Below are positions 8,301 through 16,384 of a stretch of 25,108 nt of DNA, one piece after another. The notes beneath the pieces were generated by a model. The model was not told the DNA's origin, made no database searches, and was given only the letters and a program-made list of their open reading frames with translations. The position numbers and the translations under genes are program-made. The first letter of the stretch is position 1. Each line of letters opens with the position of its first letter. Source of the stretch: Eubacteriales Family XIII. Incertae Sedis bacterium (lineage in GTDB: Bacteria; Bacillota; Clostridia; Peptostreptococcales; Anaerovoracaceae); assembly GCA_031269205.1 (NCBI GenBank), contig JAISZM010000097.1, positions 1-25,108 on the forward strand, read 5' to 3'.

Positions 8301-8939
8301 GAGGGCGCCGTCGACGCCATCTATTTTGAGTCCTCCTTTGGGGAGAACGGCGACTTTCCGTCCCTTGTACCCGGACAGGCAAATCGTCTGCGGGGTGGCA
8401 TACGAATAGAGGGGCGTATCGACAGAGTGGACGTACTGGACGGCGGCCGCGCGCGCGTCGTCGACTACAAGTCGGGAACGCAAGCGTTCAGCGCGCCCGA
8501 CGCCACAGCGGGATACCAGCTCCAACTCATGTTATATCTGCAGGCCGTGGCGGAACACTATGAACCGGTGGGGGTGTTCTATTTCAGGATCAAGGAGCCG
8601 CGCGTCGAGGACGACGGCGACACGGATGTCGCCGCTGCCGTATCAGACAGCATGAAGCTCGACGGCGCGGTTGTGGACGACGCGCCCGTTCTCATCGCGA
8701 TGGGAATGAACCCCGCAGGCAAGGCGAAGAAGGGTAGAATGGAGAAGGATGAGTTCGACGCGCTGCGGAACACCGTGAGCGACCTCGTCGAAAACCTCGT
8801 AGGCGACCTGATGTCCGGTCGCATCGACGCCGACCCCAAGACAGCCGTCAAGTTGAAGACGACCTCTTATCGAAACATGAAAGCCTGCGACTACTGCCCT
8901 TACGGAGGCATCTGCAACTACGATGTTACGCTCACCTAA
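5310..8939 (+). CDS. addB: AddB-like ATP-dependent nuclease subunit B (PD-(D/E)XK nuclease), Walker A lost
   Basis: AddB works with AddA in double-strand break end processing. The C-terminal nuclease is clear: GRIDRVD (about 8412), DYKSG (about 8463) and QLQLMLYLQ (about 8519). The four-cysteine iron-sulfur staple is present as YSRCPFSWF (about 7944) and CDYCPYGGIC (about 8887). The N terminus aligns with AddB up to VPEQSTLRAE, but the usual GRxGxGKS nucleotide site is replaced by TARENVDKDR. Two in-frame Ala/Ser-rich insertions occur at about 5548-5637 and 6310-6440. At 1,209 residues it is at the long end of the family. ATG 5310 starts nearest the conserved region; a TTG at 5286 is in frame, and neither has a good ribosome binding site. 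No addA lies beside it: the next gene is convergent hxlR, 19 bp away. Confidence 0.85.
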   Translation: MITIYTARENVDKDRFMFERVASALKERRVFLIVPEQSTLRAESDAFGYMNAPGFIDFDVLSMTSLGRRVLEDTGYRPVEAQSAATTADSGVVAETAESGLPGEGFASPAFISKYGKFMLLSRILYRRGKELRAFSHIRHSPDFVEKLNDMIAELKNHNITPEGLKDIAAEITSDSLLKRKIEDAALIYEGYERATGDEYMDQTDYQKLYTSKIGSASFVPDAEFWLSGFDYLSPTVADTVMELALHAASVNVVLTADAGCEYARQGDKRRFPKSDPLFTLTNGLAADLARRASESGVEARIEPIPSDAAPGYLRALAPEIAHIEKTLFTRPHTPFTQSVPPRDFGAASRATVDTAAQSAVSDSVASAAADSTARPPTLRLIAAANYYAEAETAAAEICGLVRDGLYAPDGGRDEIRYRDILVLCNDMTERGSIIGRVFRRYGLPVFMDRRRDVEHNPVIEYLLALPRIASSGRRYEDVFTLLKTGLTDITADEIDELENYVVTYGVRGKRWDKAFTFGLKRKYGDGHTKGEYEQEELDALNGARIKVASLIGGFEEGFKAGRTARARTEAFLTFLTERAQLPEMTERYAAELEGAGMLEYAAEMSGMWDVAREILGQMSTVLGDLDMSLNEYAEVLRAGLDSVRIGVLPTAVDQIVLGTMQRTRSGSAKAVFVLGANDGVLPASASDGALFSQDEVYRLADAGHNVARTEDTTHMEEELAIYRNFSKPRALLRVSYAASDSSGKNIRPSPVFERLCRLFPETPTEKDIGNISEKASPSRSGDPRRGVSVPFAERLVGIQHPDQALDRLSERMRAQVREESLGDVWAAVSDWYRVNRPNDFARVEAGLNFRGRRERVDAKFVEGLYWKVTSPSALERYSRCPFSWFMSYGLNLRERRVAGMDDMGIGDVYHSVLMRFGQELSSDGLSARDESSRWRTITDEEIDETARRLTSEEYAKRSAAEDVAIDAALAATETYRMERVSRTAALAARVLTRQIREGAVDAIYFESSFGENGDFPSLVPGQANRLRGGIRIEGRIDRVDVLDGGRARVVDYKSGTQAFSAPDATAGYQLQLMLYLQAVAEHYEPVGVFYFRIKEPRVEDDGDTDVAAAVSDSMKLDGAVVDDAPVLIAMGMNPAGKAKKGRMEKDEFDALRNTVSDLVENLVGDLMSGRIDADPKTAVKLKTTSYRNMKACDYCPYGGICNYDVTLT

Positions 8940-8958
8940 AGCGCCAATGCTCGGTGCG

Positions 8959-9330
8959 TCAGATTACACTCCCTTCTGACACCCCCATGGAGCAGCTGAT
9001 TTCGAGATTGTTGTCGGTCATGAATTTGACGCCCCATTCGTACATATCCGTCAGAATCGGCTTCAGGCTCAGTCCCAGTTCGGTGAGAGAGTATTCCACC
9101 TTTGGCGGGACGACGGGATAGACGGTGCGTATCAGCAGGTTTTCGGCTTCCAATTCGCGAAGTTGCTGTGTGAGCATACGGGGCGTCGCCTGCGGGATCA
9201 ACGCGCGAAGCTCGCCGTAACGAAGTGTGCCGTTCATCAGATGCCAGAGGATCAGGCTCTTGTATTTTCCGCCGATCAGTTTCAATGTCGCCCCGACGGG
9301 ACAATTCAGATCCGTGCGGTTGGTAGACAT
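8959..9330 (-). CDS. HxlR-family winged-helix transcriptional regulator
   Basis: The 123-residue protein has the HxlR pattern: CPVGATLKLIGGKYKSLILWHL near the N terminus, LRYGELRALIPQATPRMLTQQLRELEAENLL as the DNA-binding helix-turn-helix and wing, and VEYSLTELGLSLKPIL. HxlR proteins are dimeric; several sense thiol-reactive or redox stress through the N-terminal cysteine, which is present, and there is one further cysteine near the C terminus (ISCSMG). ATG 9330 is chosen because AAGGGGC lies 6-7 bases upstream; the frame stays open further to 9414 but without a ribosome site and across the promoter. It is divergent from copA and its own promoter is overlapped by a palindrome, suggesting autoregulation and possibly control of copA. 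Confidence 0.9.
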   Translation of the reverse strand: MSTNRTDLNCPVGATLKLIGGKYKSLILWHLMNGTLRYGELRALIPQATPRMLTQQLRELEAENLLIRTVYPVVPPKVEYSLTELGLSLKPILTDMYEWGVKFMTDNNLEISCSMGVSEGSVI

Positions 9331-9385
9331 AAAGCGCCCCTTTTTAGTAACGACTGCACGGACGAGCATGTCCGAATCGTCACCT

Positions 9386-9414
9386 ATAGTATCGTTTTTG
9401 ATAGTATTGCACAA
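9386..9414 (-). promoter_or_regulatory. hxlR promoter overlapped by a palindromic operator (9386-9407)
   Basis: Minus-strand TTGTGC (9409-9414), 17 bp, TACTAT (9386-9391) is a good promoter. Overlapping its -10 box and spacer is an inverted repeat: ATAGTATC (9386-9393) and GATAGTAT (9400-9407), one mismatch per 8-bp arm, separated by 6 bp. This is the size and position expected for an autorepressing HxlR dimer; the link is inferred. Confidence 0.6.
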
Positions 9415-9426
9415 AATAGTGCGTAC

Positions 9427-9456
9427 TTGTTTTTATTTATTATACCGGCATAATAT
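9427..9456 (+). promoter_or_regulatory. Candidate copA promoter
   Basis: TTGTTT (9427-9432), 18 bp, TAATAT (9451-9456), about 50 bp before the copA start and 20 bp from the hxlR operator. Confidence 0.5.
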
Positions 9457-9507
9457 TAATATGGCAAGTCTGAGCGGGCAGATGCGAAAGGGCGACAGAG
9501 GTGAACG

Positions 9508-11769
9508 ATGGATAGTCAGGTATTGAATATCGGCGGCATGACCTGCGCCGCCTGCGCGCAGCGGATCGAAAAAAGACTGTCGAAGATGGAGGGCGTGAAG
9601 AGCGCCTCGGTCAATCTGGCGACGGAGAAGGCGACCGTGGTCTACGAACCCGGCGAGGTTCGCGTGTCCGCCATGAAGGATGTTATCGAGAAACTGGGCT
9701 ACAAGGCGCTTGAACCCGTGAAGACCGGCGCGACGGACGAGGATCGGAAGCGGAAGCAGAGGGAAATACGCATCATGTGGACGAAGTTCATAGTCGCCGC
9801 CGCGTTCGCGATCCCCCTGCTCTATATCGCGATGGTCCCCATGATACAAGTCGTGCGGCTGCCCTTCCCCGGCGACCTTGACCCGATGAAGTATCCTCTC
9901 ATATACGGGCTTGTCGAATTGGCGCTCGTCCTGCCCATCATCGGCGTGGGGTATCGATTCTACACCGTCGGTTTCAATGCCCTCTTCATGCGCAGCCCCA
10001 ACATGGATTCGCTGATCGCCATCGGAACGACCGCGGCGGTTACTTACAGCACGTACAACCTGTTTCAAATATGGCGCGGAGACCTTATGGCGGTGGAGGC
10101 GCTGTACTTCGAGACGGCCGGCGTCATCATCACGCTGATCATGCTCGGGAAGACGCTCGAGGCGGTCTCCAAGGGACGGACGGGCGAGGCGATAAAAAAG
10201 CTGATGGGGCTTGCGCCCAAGACCGCCATCATTTTTCGGGACGACGCCGAGAGAGAAATTCCTATCGATGAGGTGGAGATCGGCGACATCGTGATCGTGA
10301 AACCGGGCGCGAAAATCCCCGTTGACGGTACGGTGCTCTCCGGCTTTACCGCCATCGACGAATCCATGCTGACGGGCGAAAGCATCCCCGTCGACAAGAA
10401 GGAGGGAGACGCGGTCTACGCGGCGACCATCAACGCGAACGGGACGATACGGTTTCGCGCGGACAAGATCGGCAGCGACACGGCGTTGGCGCAGATTATC
10501 AAGTTGGTGGAAGACGCGCAGGGCAGCAAAGCGCCGATTGCGAAACTCGCCGATATCATATCGGGGTACTTTGTCCCGGTCGTGTGCGCCATCGCCCTCG
10601 GCGCGGGAATCGCGTGGTTCGTTTCGACAGGGGATCTCTCCTTCGCGGTCAAGGTGTTTATCGCCGTGCTCGTCATCGCCTGCCCCTGCGCGCTCGGGTT
10701 AGCGACGCCCACCGCCATCATGGTCGGTACGGGAAAGGGCGCGGAAAACGGGATACTCATAAAGGGCGGCGAGGCGCTCGAAACGGCGCACAAAATAGAT
10801 ACCATCGTCTTCGACAAGACAGGGACTATCACGGAGGGAAAACCGACGGTCACGGATATTATTACAGGGGAAAACGTGGAAGATGAGGACATCCTGTCAA
10901 TAACCGCATCCGCGGAGAGAGGCTCCGAACATCCGCTCGGAAGGGCCATCGTCAATGAGGCGGAGGAAAAGGATCTTTCGCTACCCGCCGCGGAATCTTT
11001 TGTGGCGCTTGCGGGAAGGGGGATAGAGGCGAGGATAGGCGACGTGACGGTGCTTGCCGGAAATCGGAAGCTCATGGCGGAAAGGAACATCCCGATGGTC
11101 GCCTTTGAGGCCGCAAGCGAGAGGTTCGCGGAAGAAGGTAAAACGCCGATGTATGTAGCTTTGGACGGAACCCTCGCGGGCATCATAGCCGTGGCGGACG
11201 TGGTAAAGCCGTCGAGCGGAAAGGCCATCGAACGTCTGCACGCGATGGGCGTCGAGGTGGCGATGATCACGGGCGATAACAAGCGGACGGCGGAGGCGAT
11301 CGCCCGCGAAGTCGGGATAGACAAAATCCTCGCGGAAGTGTTGCCGCAGGACAAATCAAACGAGGTCAGGACGCTGCAGTCCGAAGGCCGCAAAGTCGCG
11401 ATGGTCGGCGACGGCATCAACGACGCTCCCGCGCTCGCGCAGGCCGACATCGGCATCGCCATCGGATCGGGCACGGACGTCGCAATGGAGTCCGCGGACA
11501 TCGTACTCATGCACAGCGACCTGATGGACGTTCCCGCCGCGATCGACCTGAGCAAGCAGACGATACGCAACATCAAGCAAAACCTGTTCTGGGCCTTTGG
11601 ATACAACGTCGTCGGAATCCCGATAGCGGCAGGGGTTCTGTACCTCTTCGGCGGCCCGCTCCTGAACCCGATCTTCGCGGCGGTCGCAATGAGTCTCAGC
11701 TCCGTGTCGGTGCTGACCAACGCGCTGCGTTTGAAACGCTGGAAACCGGGGAAGTCGTCCGCCGCCTAG
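9508..11769 (+). CDS. copA: Copper-exporting P1B-type ATPase
   Basis: This 753-residue ATPase would pump Cu(I) out of the cytoplasm. It begins with one heavy-metal-binding domain (GGMTCAAC, Cys13/Cys16). It has the actuator TGES (about 289-292), the membrane metal site CPC (392-394), the phosphorylation site DKTGT (Asp436), the HP motif (475-476) and the hinge GDGINDAP. TM7 carries an N-Y pair (GYNVVGIP) and TM8 MSLSS, the signature of the Cu(I) subgroup. AGAGGTG is about 4 bases before the ATG. It is a complete, normal-length copy without the low-complexity insertions seen in other genes here. It is divergent from an HxlR regulator rather than next to csoR or copY, and no copZ chaperone is adjacent. 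Confidence 0.95.
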   Translation: MDSQVLNIGGMTCAACAQRIEKRLSKMEGVKSASVNLATEKATVVYEPGEVRVSAMKDVIEKLGYKALEPVKTGATDEDRKRKQREIRIMWTKFIVAAAFAIPLLYIAMVPMIQVVRLPFPGDLDPMKYPLIYGLVELALVLPIIGVGYRFYTVGFNALFMRSPNMDSLIAIGTTAAVTYSTYNLFQIWRGDLMAVEALYFETAGVIITLIMLGKTLEAVSKGRTGEAIKKLMGLAPKTAIIFRDDAEREIPIDEVEIGDIVIVKPGAKIPVDGTVLSGFTAIDESMLTGESIPVDKKEGDAVYAATINANGTIRFRADKIGSDTALAQIIKLVEDAQGSKAPIAKLADIISGYFVPVVCAIALGAGIAWFVSTGDLSFAVKVFIAVLVIACPCALGLATPTAIMVGTGKGAENGILIKGGEALETAHKIDTIVFDKTGTITEGKPTVTDIITGENVEDEDILSITASAERGSEHPLGRAIVNEAEEKDLSLPAAESFVALAGRGIEARIGDVTVLAGNRKLMAERNIPMVAFEAASERFAEEGKTPMYVALDGTLAGIIAVADVVKPSSGKAIERLHAMGVEVAMITGDNKRTAEAIAREVGIDKILAEVLPQDKSNEVRTLQSEGRKVAMVGDGINDAPALAQADIGIAIGSGTDVAMESADIVLMHSDLMDVPAAIDLSKQTIRNIKQNLFWAFGYNVVGIPIAAGVLYLFGGPLLNPIFAAVAMSLSSVSVLTNALRLKRWKPGKSSAA

Positions 11770-11860
11770 AGAGAAATTTTGATCGCGGAAGCGTCCGATG
11801 TGCTTTTGCTCGAAAGCCACAGCGCTGCAGCGCCGTCATCCGATTTTTCTCCCAAATACT

Positions 11861-11889
11861 TTTATTATAAAATAGTTTTGTGATAAAAT
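11861..11889 (+). promoter_or_regulatory. Weak candidate promoter for the acyl-CoA ligase
   Basis: TTTATT (11861-11866), 17 bp, TAAAAT (11884-11889) within an AT-rich patch 65 bp before the gene. A palindrome GCGCTGCAGCGC (11822-11833) followed by a short T run just upstream could end copA transcription. Confidence 0.35.
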
Positions 11890-11954
11890 AATAATACCGC
11901 TGTCGCGGAGTATGCGCGGACGGAAGTTTTTGTCGGGAAACACGGGAGGAAATG

Positions 11955-13451
11955 ATGAGAGAAAAGAAAGTAGCCACAGTCGGCCAGATCTACAAGAACA
12001 ATTACTCGGGGGACAAACCCGCGATCCTGTTCAAGGATGAGCGCGTCACCTACGCGCAGCTCGACGACAAGGTCGTCGCGTTTGCGAATCTGTTGAAGAG
12101 CAAGGGAGTTTCCAAGGGGGACAAGGTGATACTGAACACCGTCAACTCGCCTGAATTCCTTTACCTCTACTTCGGTACGGTGCGGAACGCGGCGGTCGTC
12201 GTGCCCATCAACCCGATGCTTACGCTCGAGGAGATGAAGTACATCGCAAGCGATTCTCAGGCAAGATTCCTCGTGATACACGAGGGCGTCATGATGAAGC
12301 AGGGGTTGACTGCCGACGCACTTTCCGAGGCGTTGGGCGTCAAGGTCATCCTTATCAACGAGGCGCTGACGGAGGAAGCCGACGCGGCGGCGAGGGACGA
12401 CTACGACATCGTCACGGACGGAGGCGAAGTCTCCACATTCCTCTACACATCGGGTACGACGGGCCAGCCAAAGGCGGCCATGCTGACGCACGACAACTTG
12501 GTCACGAACGCGTGGCAATGCGTCGTCAATCTGGAAGCGCGCGAGGACGATGTTCTCATGTGCGTACTGCCGCTCTTCCACGTGTTTGCGTTCACGACCT
12601 GTATTCTGCTGCCACTCATCGACGGCGAGACCATAGATATCGTGGAGTCCTTCACGCCCAAGCTCGTTATCAGCGAGTTGCTCGAAAAGCAGGTCTCGCT
12701 CTTCCTCGGGGTTCCCGCGATGTACATGGTACTCGTCGAGGCCGGCAAGAAAGACATCAAATTCCCGAAACTGCGCACGGCCGTCTGCGGCGGTTCGGCG
12801 CTGCCTGTCGAGATATACAATCAGGTCCGCGAGACGGTCGGTCTGCCGATCATCGAGGGCTACGGCCTGACCGAAGCCTCGCCCGCTTGTTTCTTCAACC
12901 CGCCCTCCGGCACGCAGAAGCCCGGTTCCATCGGCACGGTGATGATCGATATCGAATATCGCATCGGCGGTGAAAACGACGAGGCTCTGCCCGCGGGCGA
13001 GGTCGGCGAACTCCTGCTGAAAGGTCCCAACATCATGCTCGGCTATTACGGCCGCGAGGCCGAAACGGCCGAGACGCTGAAAAACGGCTGGCTCCATACG
13101 GGGGATCTCGCGAAGAAGGACGAGGACGGCTACGTCTACATCGTGGATCGCAAGAAGGACATGGTCATAGTCTCGGGCCTGAACGTCTATCCGCGCGAAG
13201 TCGAGGAAGCGCTCTACAAGCATCCCAAGGTCAAGGACGCGGCGGTCATCGGCGTACCGGACGACCTGCGCGGCGAGAAAGTCGTCGCCTACATCGTGCC
13301 GAAGGAAGGCGAGGAAGTCCACAGCAAGGAGATACTGCGCTGGTTGAAGGAGAGGCTGGCCGCATACAAGATACCGCGCCATATAGAATTTCGTGAAGAC
13401 CTGCCGCGCAACAGCACAGGCAAGATAATGAAGCGTATGCTTCGCGGGTAG
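11955..13451 (+). CDS. Long-chain/medium-chain fatty-acid-CoA ligase (AMP-forming)
   Basis: This ANL-superfamily enzyme activates a carboxylic acid via acyl-AMP to acyl-CoA. Core motifs are all present: YTSGTTGQPKAAMLTH (P-loop), YGLTEASP, HTGDLAKKDEDGYVYIVDR, KDMVIVSGLNVYPREVE, and the C-terminal PRNSTGKIMKR with the catalytic lysine. The 498-residue length and LNVYPREVE resemble FadD/LcfB-type fatty acyl-CoA ligases, but chain length cannot be read from the sequence. Two ATGs are adjacent (11952 and 11955); GGAGG ends 5 bases before the second, which is preferred. The gene is monocistronic and converges on the pyrophosphatase gene. Confidence 0.9.
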   Translation: MREKKVATVGQIYKNNYSGDKPAILFKDERVTYAQLDDKVVAFANLLKSKGVSKGDKVILNTVNSPEFLYLYFGTVRNAAVVVPINPMLTLEEMKYIASDSQARFLVIHEGVMMKQGLTADALSEALGVKVILINEALTEEADAAARDDYDIVTDGGEVSTFLYTSGTTGQPKAAMLTHDNLVTNAWQCVVNLEAREDDVLMCVLPLFHVFAFTTCILLPLIDGETIDIVESFTPKLVISELLEKQVSLFLGVPAMYMVLVEAGKKDIKFPKLRTAVCGGSALPVEIYNQVRETVGLPIIEGYGLTEASPACFFNPPSGTQKPGSIGTVMIDIEYRIGGENDEALPAGEVGELLLKGPNIMLGYYGREAETAETLKNGWLHTGDLAKKDEDGYVYIVDRKKDMVIVSGLNVYPREVEEALYKHPKVKDAAVIGVPDDLRGEKVVAYIVPKEGEEVHSKEILRWLKERLAAYKIPRHIEFREDLPRNSTGKIMKRMLRG

Positions 13452-13455
13452 TCAT

Positions 13456-13529
13456 AAGGAACGGCGCCGCCATGTTCTTCCTCCTCTGTCGCGGGATGGT
13501 CTGCCGTCATTTTGAAAGGAACGGCGCCG
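13456..13529. repeat. Paired 14-bp repeat AAGGAACGGCGCCG
   Basis: Identical copies at 13456-13469 and 13516-13529, each containing the palindrome CGGCGCCG, lie in the gap between two convergent genes. Function unknown; they may be part of the termination region. Confidence 0.55.
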
Positions 13530-13562
13530 GATGATATCAGATCAATCGCGACGACATAAAGA

Positions 13563-13593
13563 CCTGCGCCGAATCACAGAGATTCGGCGCAGG
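13563..13593. terminator. Strong hairpin between convergent genes
   Basis: Arms CCTGCGCCGAATC and GATTCGGCGCAGG form a perfect 13-bp stem with a 5-nt loop. On the minus strand it is followed by TCTTTA; there is no long T run on either side. Its place between two convergent stops supports a bidirectional terminator or transcript-stabilising hairpin. Confidence 0.65.
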
Positions 13594-13622
13594 GGCAATG
13601 GATGGTTTCTACGTTTCTGTTT

Positions 13623-16061
13623 CTACGCGGCCTTCTCGTCGCCAACCTTCTCATCGTCGGTCTTTCGTATGCGCATCGTGTAGAACGAGCGCCAGACGAA
13701 CACGATGGCGATGATGAAGAATATCACGCCGACGATGGGCGCGCTCTTCGTAAAGGCGTCCGTGATGGCGATCTCCATCGCGAGCATACCGAACAGAGTG
13801 GTGAACTTGATGATCGGATTCAGCGCCACAGAGGTCGTGTCCTTGAACGGGTCGCCGACCGTGTCGCCGACGATGGTGGCGTCATGCAGCTCCGTACCCT
13901 TCATCTTGAGATTCACTTCGACGACCTTCTTCGCGTTGTCCCAGCCGCCGCCGGCGTTCGCCATGAATATGGCCTGGAAGAGGCCGATGACCGCTATCGA
14001 TATCAGGTAGGAGATGAAGAAGGACAGCGGCTCGGTGGAATTGCCCGGAGCGGAGAAGAAAGCGTACGCCAGAGTGAAGCAAAATACGGCGATGAAGATG
14101 TTGAGCATACCCCTCTGCGCGTATTGGGTGCATATCTTTACGACCTCCTTCGATTTCTCTATGGATGCCTTCATGTCCGCCGTCTCGTCGAGGACGATGT
14201 TACGCTTGATGTATTCCACCGCCTTATACGCGCCCGTGCAGACCGCTTGGGTCGACGCGCCGCTGAACCAGAAGATGGTTGCGCCGCCACAGATAAACCC
14301 GAGGATCGTAAACGGATTCAGGAGATTCAGAATCAGAGCGGGATCCACGCCCGTGGTTTTTCCTATCACAAGGATGAGCGAGAATATCATCGTCGTCGCG
14401 CCGACGACGGCCGTGCCTATGAGTACAGGCTTAGCCGTGGCCTTGAAGGTGTTACCCGCGCCGTCATTCGCTTCGAGAAAATACTTCGCGGTGTCGAAAT
14501 TTGGTTTGAACCCATAGTTCTTCTCGATCTCTTCGTTGATGTTTTCCTGCTTCTCTATCAGGGACAGTTCGTAGATGGACTGCGCGTTATCCGTGACGGG
14601 TCCGTAACTGTCGACCGCGATGGTGACAGGCCCCATTCCGAGGAAGCCGAACGCGACAAGGCCGAACGAGAAGATGCTTTCGTACGTCATGATCTCCGAG
14701 AGTCCCTGACCGCCGGCCAAGTACGCGACGAACATCAGAACGAAGAATACCATGCCGAGCCAGAACGCGCTGAAATTTCCCGCGATAAGTCCCGACAGGA
14801 TGTTGAGGGAAGGACCTCCCTCTTTTGAGGTGTTGACTATCTCGTTCACATGCTTGGAACTCGGACTCGTAAATATCTTTGTGAACTCCGGAATCACCGC
14901 CCCGCCGATCGTGCCGCAACTGATTATCACGGAGAGCCAGAGCCAGAGCGTATCGCCGTGAGCCCCGACAGGAGAAGACGGACCGATGAGCGCGTAACTG
15001 ACGACGAAGGTGACGGCGATGGAGAGCAACGACGTTATCCACACGAGGGATGTCAGCGGCTTTTCGAAATCGAGATCTTTCGCCCCCCCAAACCTCGCCC
15101 GCGTGATAGCGTTGTTGATATAAAAAGAGAAGACTGAGGTGATGATCATGAGTATGCGCATGACGAATATCCAGGTCAGAAGATCCGCCTGTATATCGGG
15201 AACGGCGGCGAGCACGATGAAGGATATCAGCGCGACACCCGTCACGCCGTATGTCTCAAAGCCGTCCGCTGTCGGGCCGACGCTGTCGCCGGCGTTGTCG
15301 CCGGTGCAGTCCGCTATGACGCCGGGATTCCTCGGGTCGTCCTCTTCGATCTTGAATACGATCTTCATCAGATCGGAGCCGATGTCCGCGATCTTCGTAA
15401 AGATGCCTCCCGCGATCCTCAGCGCGGAAGCGCCCAGCGATTCGCCGATGGCGAAGCCGATGAAGCAGGCGCCGGCTATGTCCCTCGGAAGGAAGAGCAG
15501 GATAATGAGCATCATTATCAGCTCCGTGCATATGAGCAAGACACCGATGCTGATGCCCGCGTTCAACGGTATGTTCAGGAGCTTTAAAGGTTTGTTTTCG
15601 AGAGAGGCGAAGGCCATGCGGCTGTTCGCGACCGTGTTCATGCGTATGCCGTACCACGCGATCGCGTAGGAGCCGAGAATACCGATGACGGCCCACGCCA
15701 GGATAATCACGACGTTTCCGACAGGCATTTTGTCCAGCACTCCAAAATAAAAAACAATGCAGACGCCGATAAAGGCCAGCAAAATTCCCAAAAACTTGCC
15801 CTGCTGAAGCAGATAGGTTTTGCACGTTTCATAGATGGTGTTCGCCACATCCAACATGCTTTTGTGCGCGCGGATTTTTTTGATACGCGTGTATTGAATC
15901 AACCCGAAAATGAATCCCGCGATACACACGGCAATCCCCGCGAGCAACAGGTAGTGCTGTTCCGGGGCAAAATTCGGTATTATCAGATCCGCTTCACTCG
16001 CATAGGCGACTTGCGGAAGCAGAAACAACAGAAACACACTTACGATAACGATTTTTTTCAT
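13623..16061 (-). CDS. hppA: Membrane-bound proton-translocating pyrophosphatase, potassium-independent type
   Basis: The enzyme couples pyrophosphate hydrolysis to ion pumping. It has the family substrate-binding segments: EEDDPRNPGVIADCTGDNAGDSVG (mid-protein), DSYGPVTDNAQS and, near the end, DTVGDPFKDTTSVALNP. In the segment GNTFKATAK, lysine occupies the position that is alanine in potassium-dependent enzymes, pointing to potassium independence and therefore proton transport. At 812 residues it is longer than the usual 670-730, with a probable signal peptide (MKKIVIVSVFLLFLLPQVAYA) and an extra N-terminal membrane segment. ATG 16061 is chosen because AAGGTGG lies 6 bases upstream; ATG 16079 is in frame but has AGGAA directly abutting it. 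Multiple hydrophobic segments agree with the 16-17 expected. Confidence 0.92.
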   Translation of the reverse strand: MKKIVIVSVFLLFLLPQVAYASEADLIIPNFAPEQHYLLLAGIAVCIAGFIFGLIQYTRIKKIRAHKSMLDVANTIYETCKTYLLQQGKFLGILLAFIGVCIVFYFGVLDKMPVGNVVIILAWAVIGILGSYAIAWYGIRMNTVANSRMAFASLENKPLKLLNIPLNAGISIGVLLICTELIMMLIILLFLPRDIAGACFIGFAIGESLGASALRIAGGIFTKIADIGSDLMKIVFKIEEDDPRNPGVIADCTGDNAGDSVGPTADGFETYGVTGVALISFIVLAAVPDIQADLLTWIFVMRILMIITSVFSFYINNAITRARFGGAKDLDFEKPLTSLVWITSLLSIAVTFVVSYALIGPSSPVGAHGDTLWLWLSVIISCGTIGGAVIPEFTKIFTSPSSKHVNEIVNTSKEGGPSLNILSGLIAGNFSAFWLGMVFFVLMFVAYLAGGQGLSEIMTYESIFSFGLVAFGFLGMGPVTIAVDSYGPVTDNAQSIYELSLIEKQENINEEIEKNYGFKPNFDTAKYFLEANDGAGNTFKATAKPVLIGTAVVGATTMIFSLILVIGKTTGVDPALILNLLNPFTILGFICGGATIFWFSGASTQAVCTGAYKAVEYIKRNIVLDETADMKASIEKSKEVVKICTQYAQRGMLNIFIAVFCFTLAYAFFSAPGNSTEPLSFFISYLISIAVIGLFQAIFMANAGGGWDNAKKVVEVNLKMKGTELHDATIVGDTVGDPFKDTTSVALNPIIKFTTLFGMLAMEIAITDAFTKSAPIVGVIFFIIAIVFVWRSFYTMRIRKTDDEKVGDEKAA

Positions 16062-16165
16062 ACCAAACCACCTTACCATTTCCTTTCACCAATTATTGCT
16101 TCTCCAACTGAATAATGAACAGTCGCAAAGCCGTAAATAAAATTTATTTAGACGTAAACACATAG

Positions 16166-16194
16166 ATTATACATCATAAACGCAGTGAGAGGAA
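16166..16194 (-). promoter_or_regulatory. Candidate promoter for the pyrophosphatase gene
   Basis: Minus-strand TTCCTC (16189-16194), 17 bp, TATAAT (16166-16171). The -10 is perfect and the -35 poor. It would give a leader of about 100 bases. Confidence 0.4.
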
Positions 16195-16331
16195 TATTTA
16201 GTGACATATTTCAGGAGCTGTCGCGAGGAAACGATCAAAAAAACGGTGTACAACTGCTCGCGCGATGGTATCAAGAAGAGGGTGTTTACGATTCGAACGC
16301 CGGCTACGAGAAGGCCGCTTTGAAAAAATAA
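16185..16331 (+). CDS. Possible small ORF, 48 aa, unknown
   Basis: A GTG at 16185 opens a 48-residue frame (SDIFQELSRGNDQK ... YQEEGVYDSNAGYEKAALKK) with protein-like composition and TAA at 16329. It lies in the 380-bp gap (16080-16459) between the divergent pyrophosphatase and radical SAM genes, which otherwise holds only their promoters. There is no convincing ribosome site and the GTG overlaps the opposite promoter, so it may be a remnant of a lost gene. A second frame from GTG 16201 competes. I do not recognise it. Confidence 0.25.
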   Translation: MRGIFSDIFQELSRGNDQKNGVQLLARWYQEEGVYDSNAGYEKAALKK

Positions 16332-16384
16332 GTGCGCCCCCGGCAATGAGGGAGTGCGGAGTGTGTCATTTCGGTTACGCTAAC

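Noticed and set aside
10416..11720. 434-residue frame on the minus strand opposite copA
   Set aside because: It lies antisense to a complete, motif-verified copper ATPase; Ser/Ala/Pro-rich composition is typical of antisense reading in GC-rich DNA.
11865..13382. 505-residue minus-strand frame
   Set aside because: Antisense to the acyl-CoA ligase, Arg/Val/Asp-rich with no recognisable motif.
13602..14828. 408-residue plus-strand frame
   Set aside because: Antisense to the pyrophosphatase, highly charged with Arg/Asp/Glu runs and no domain.
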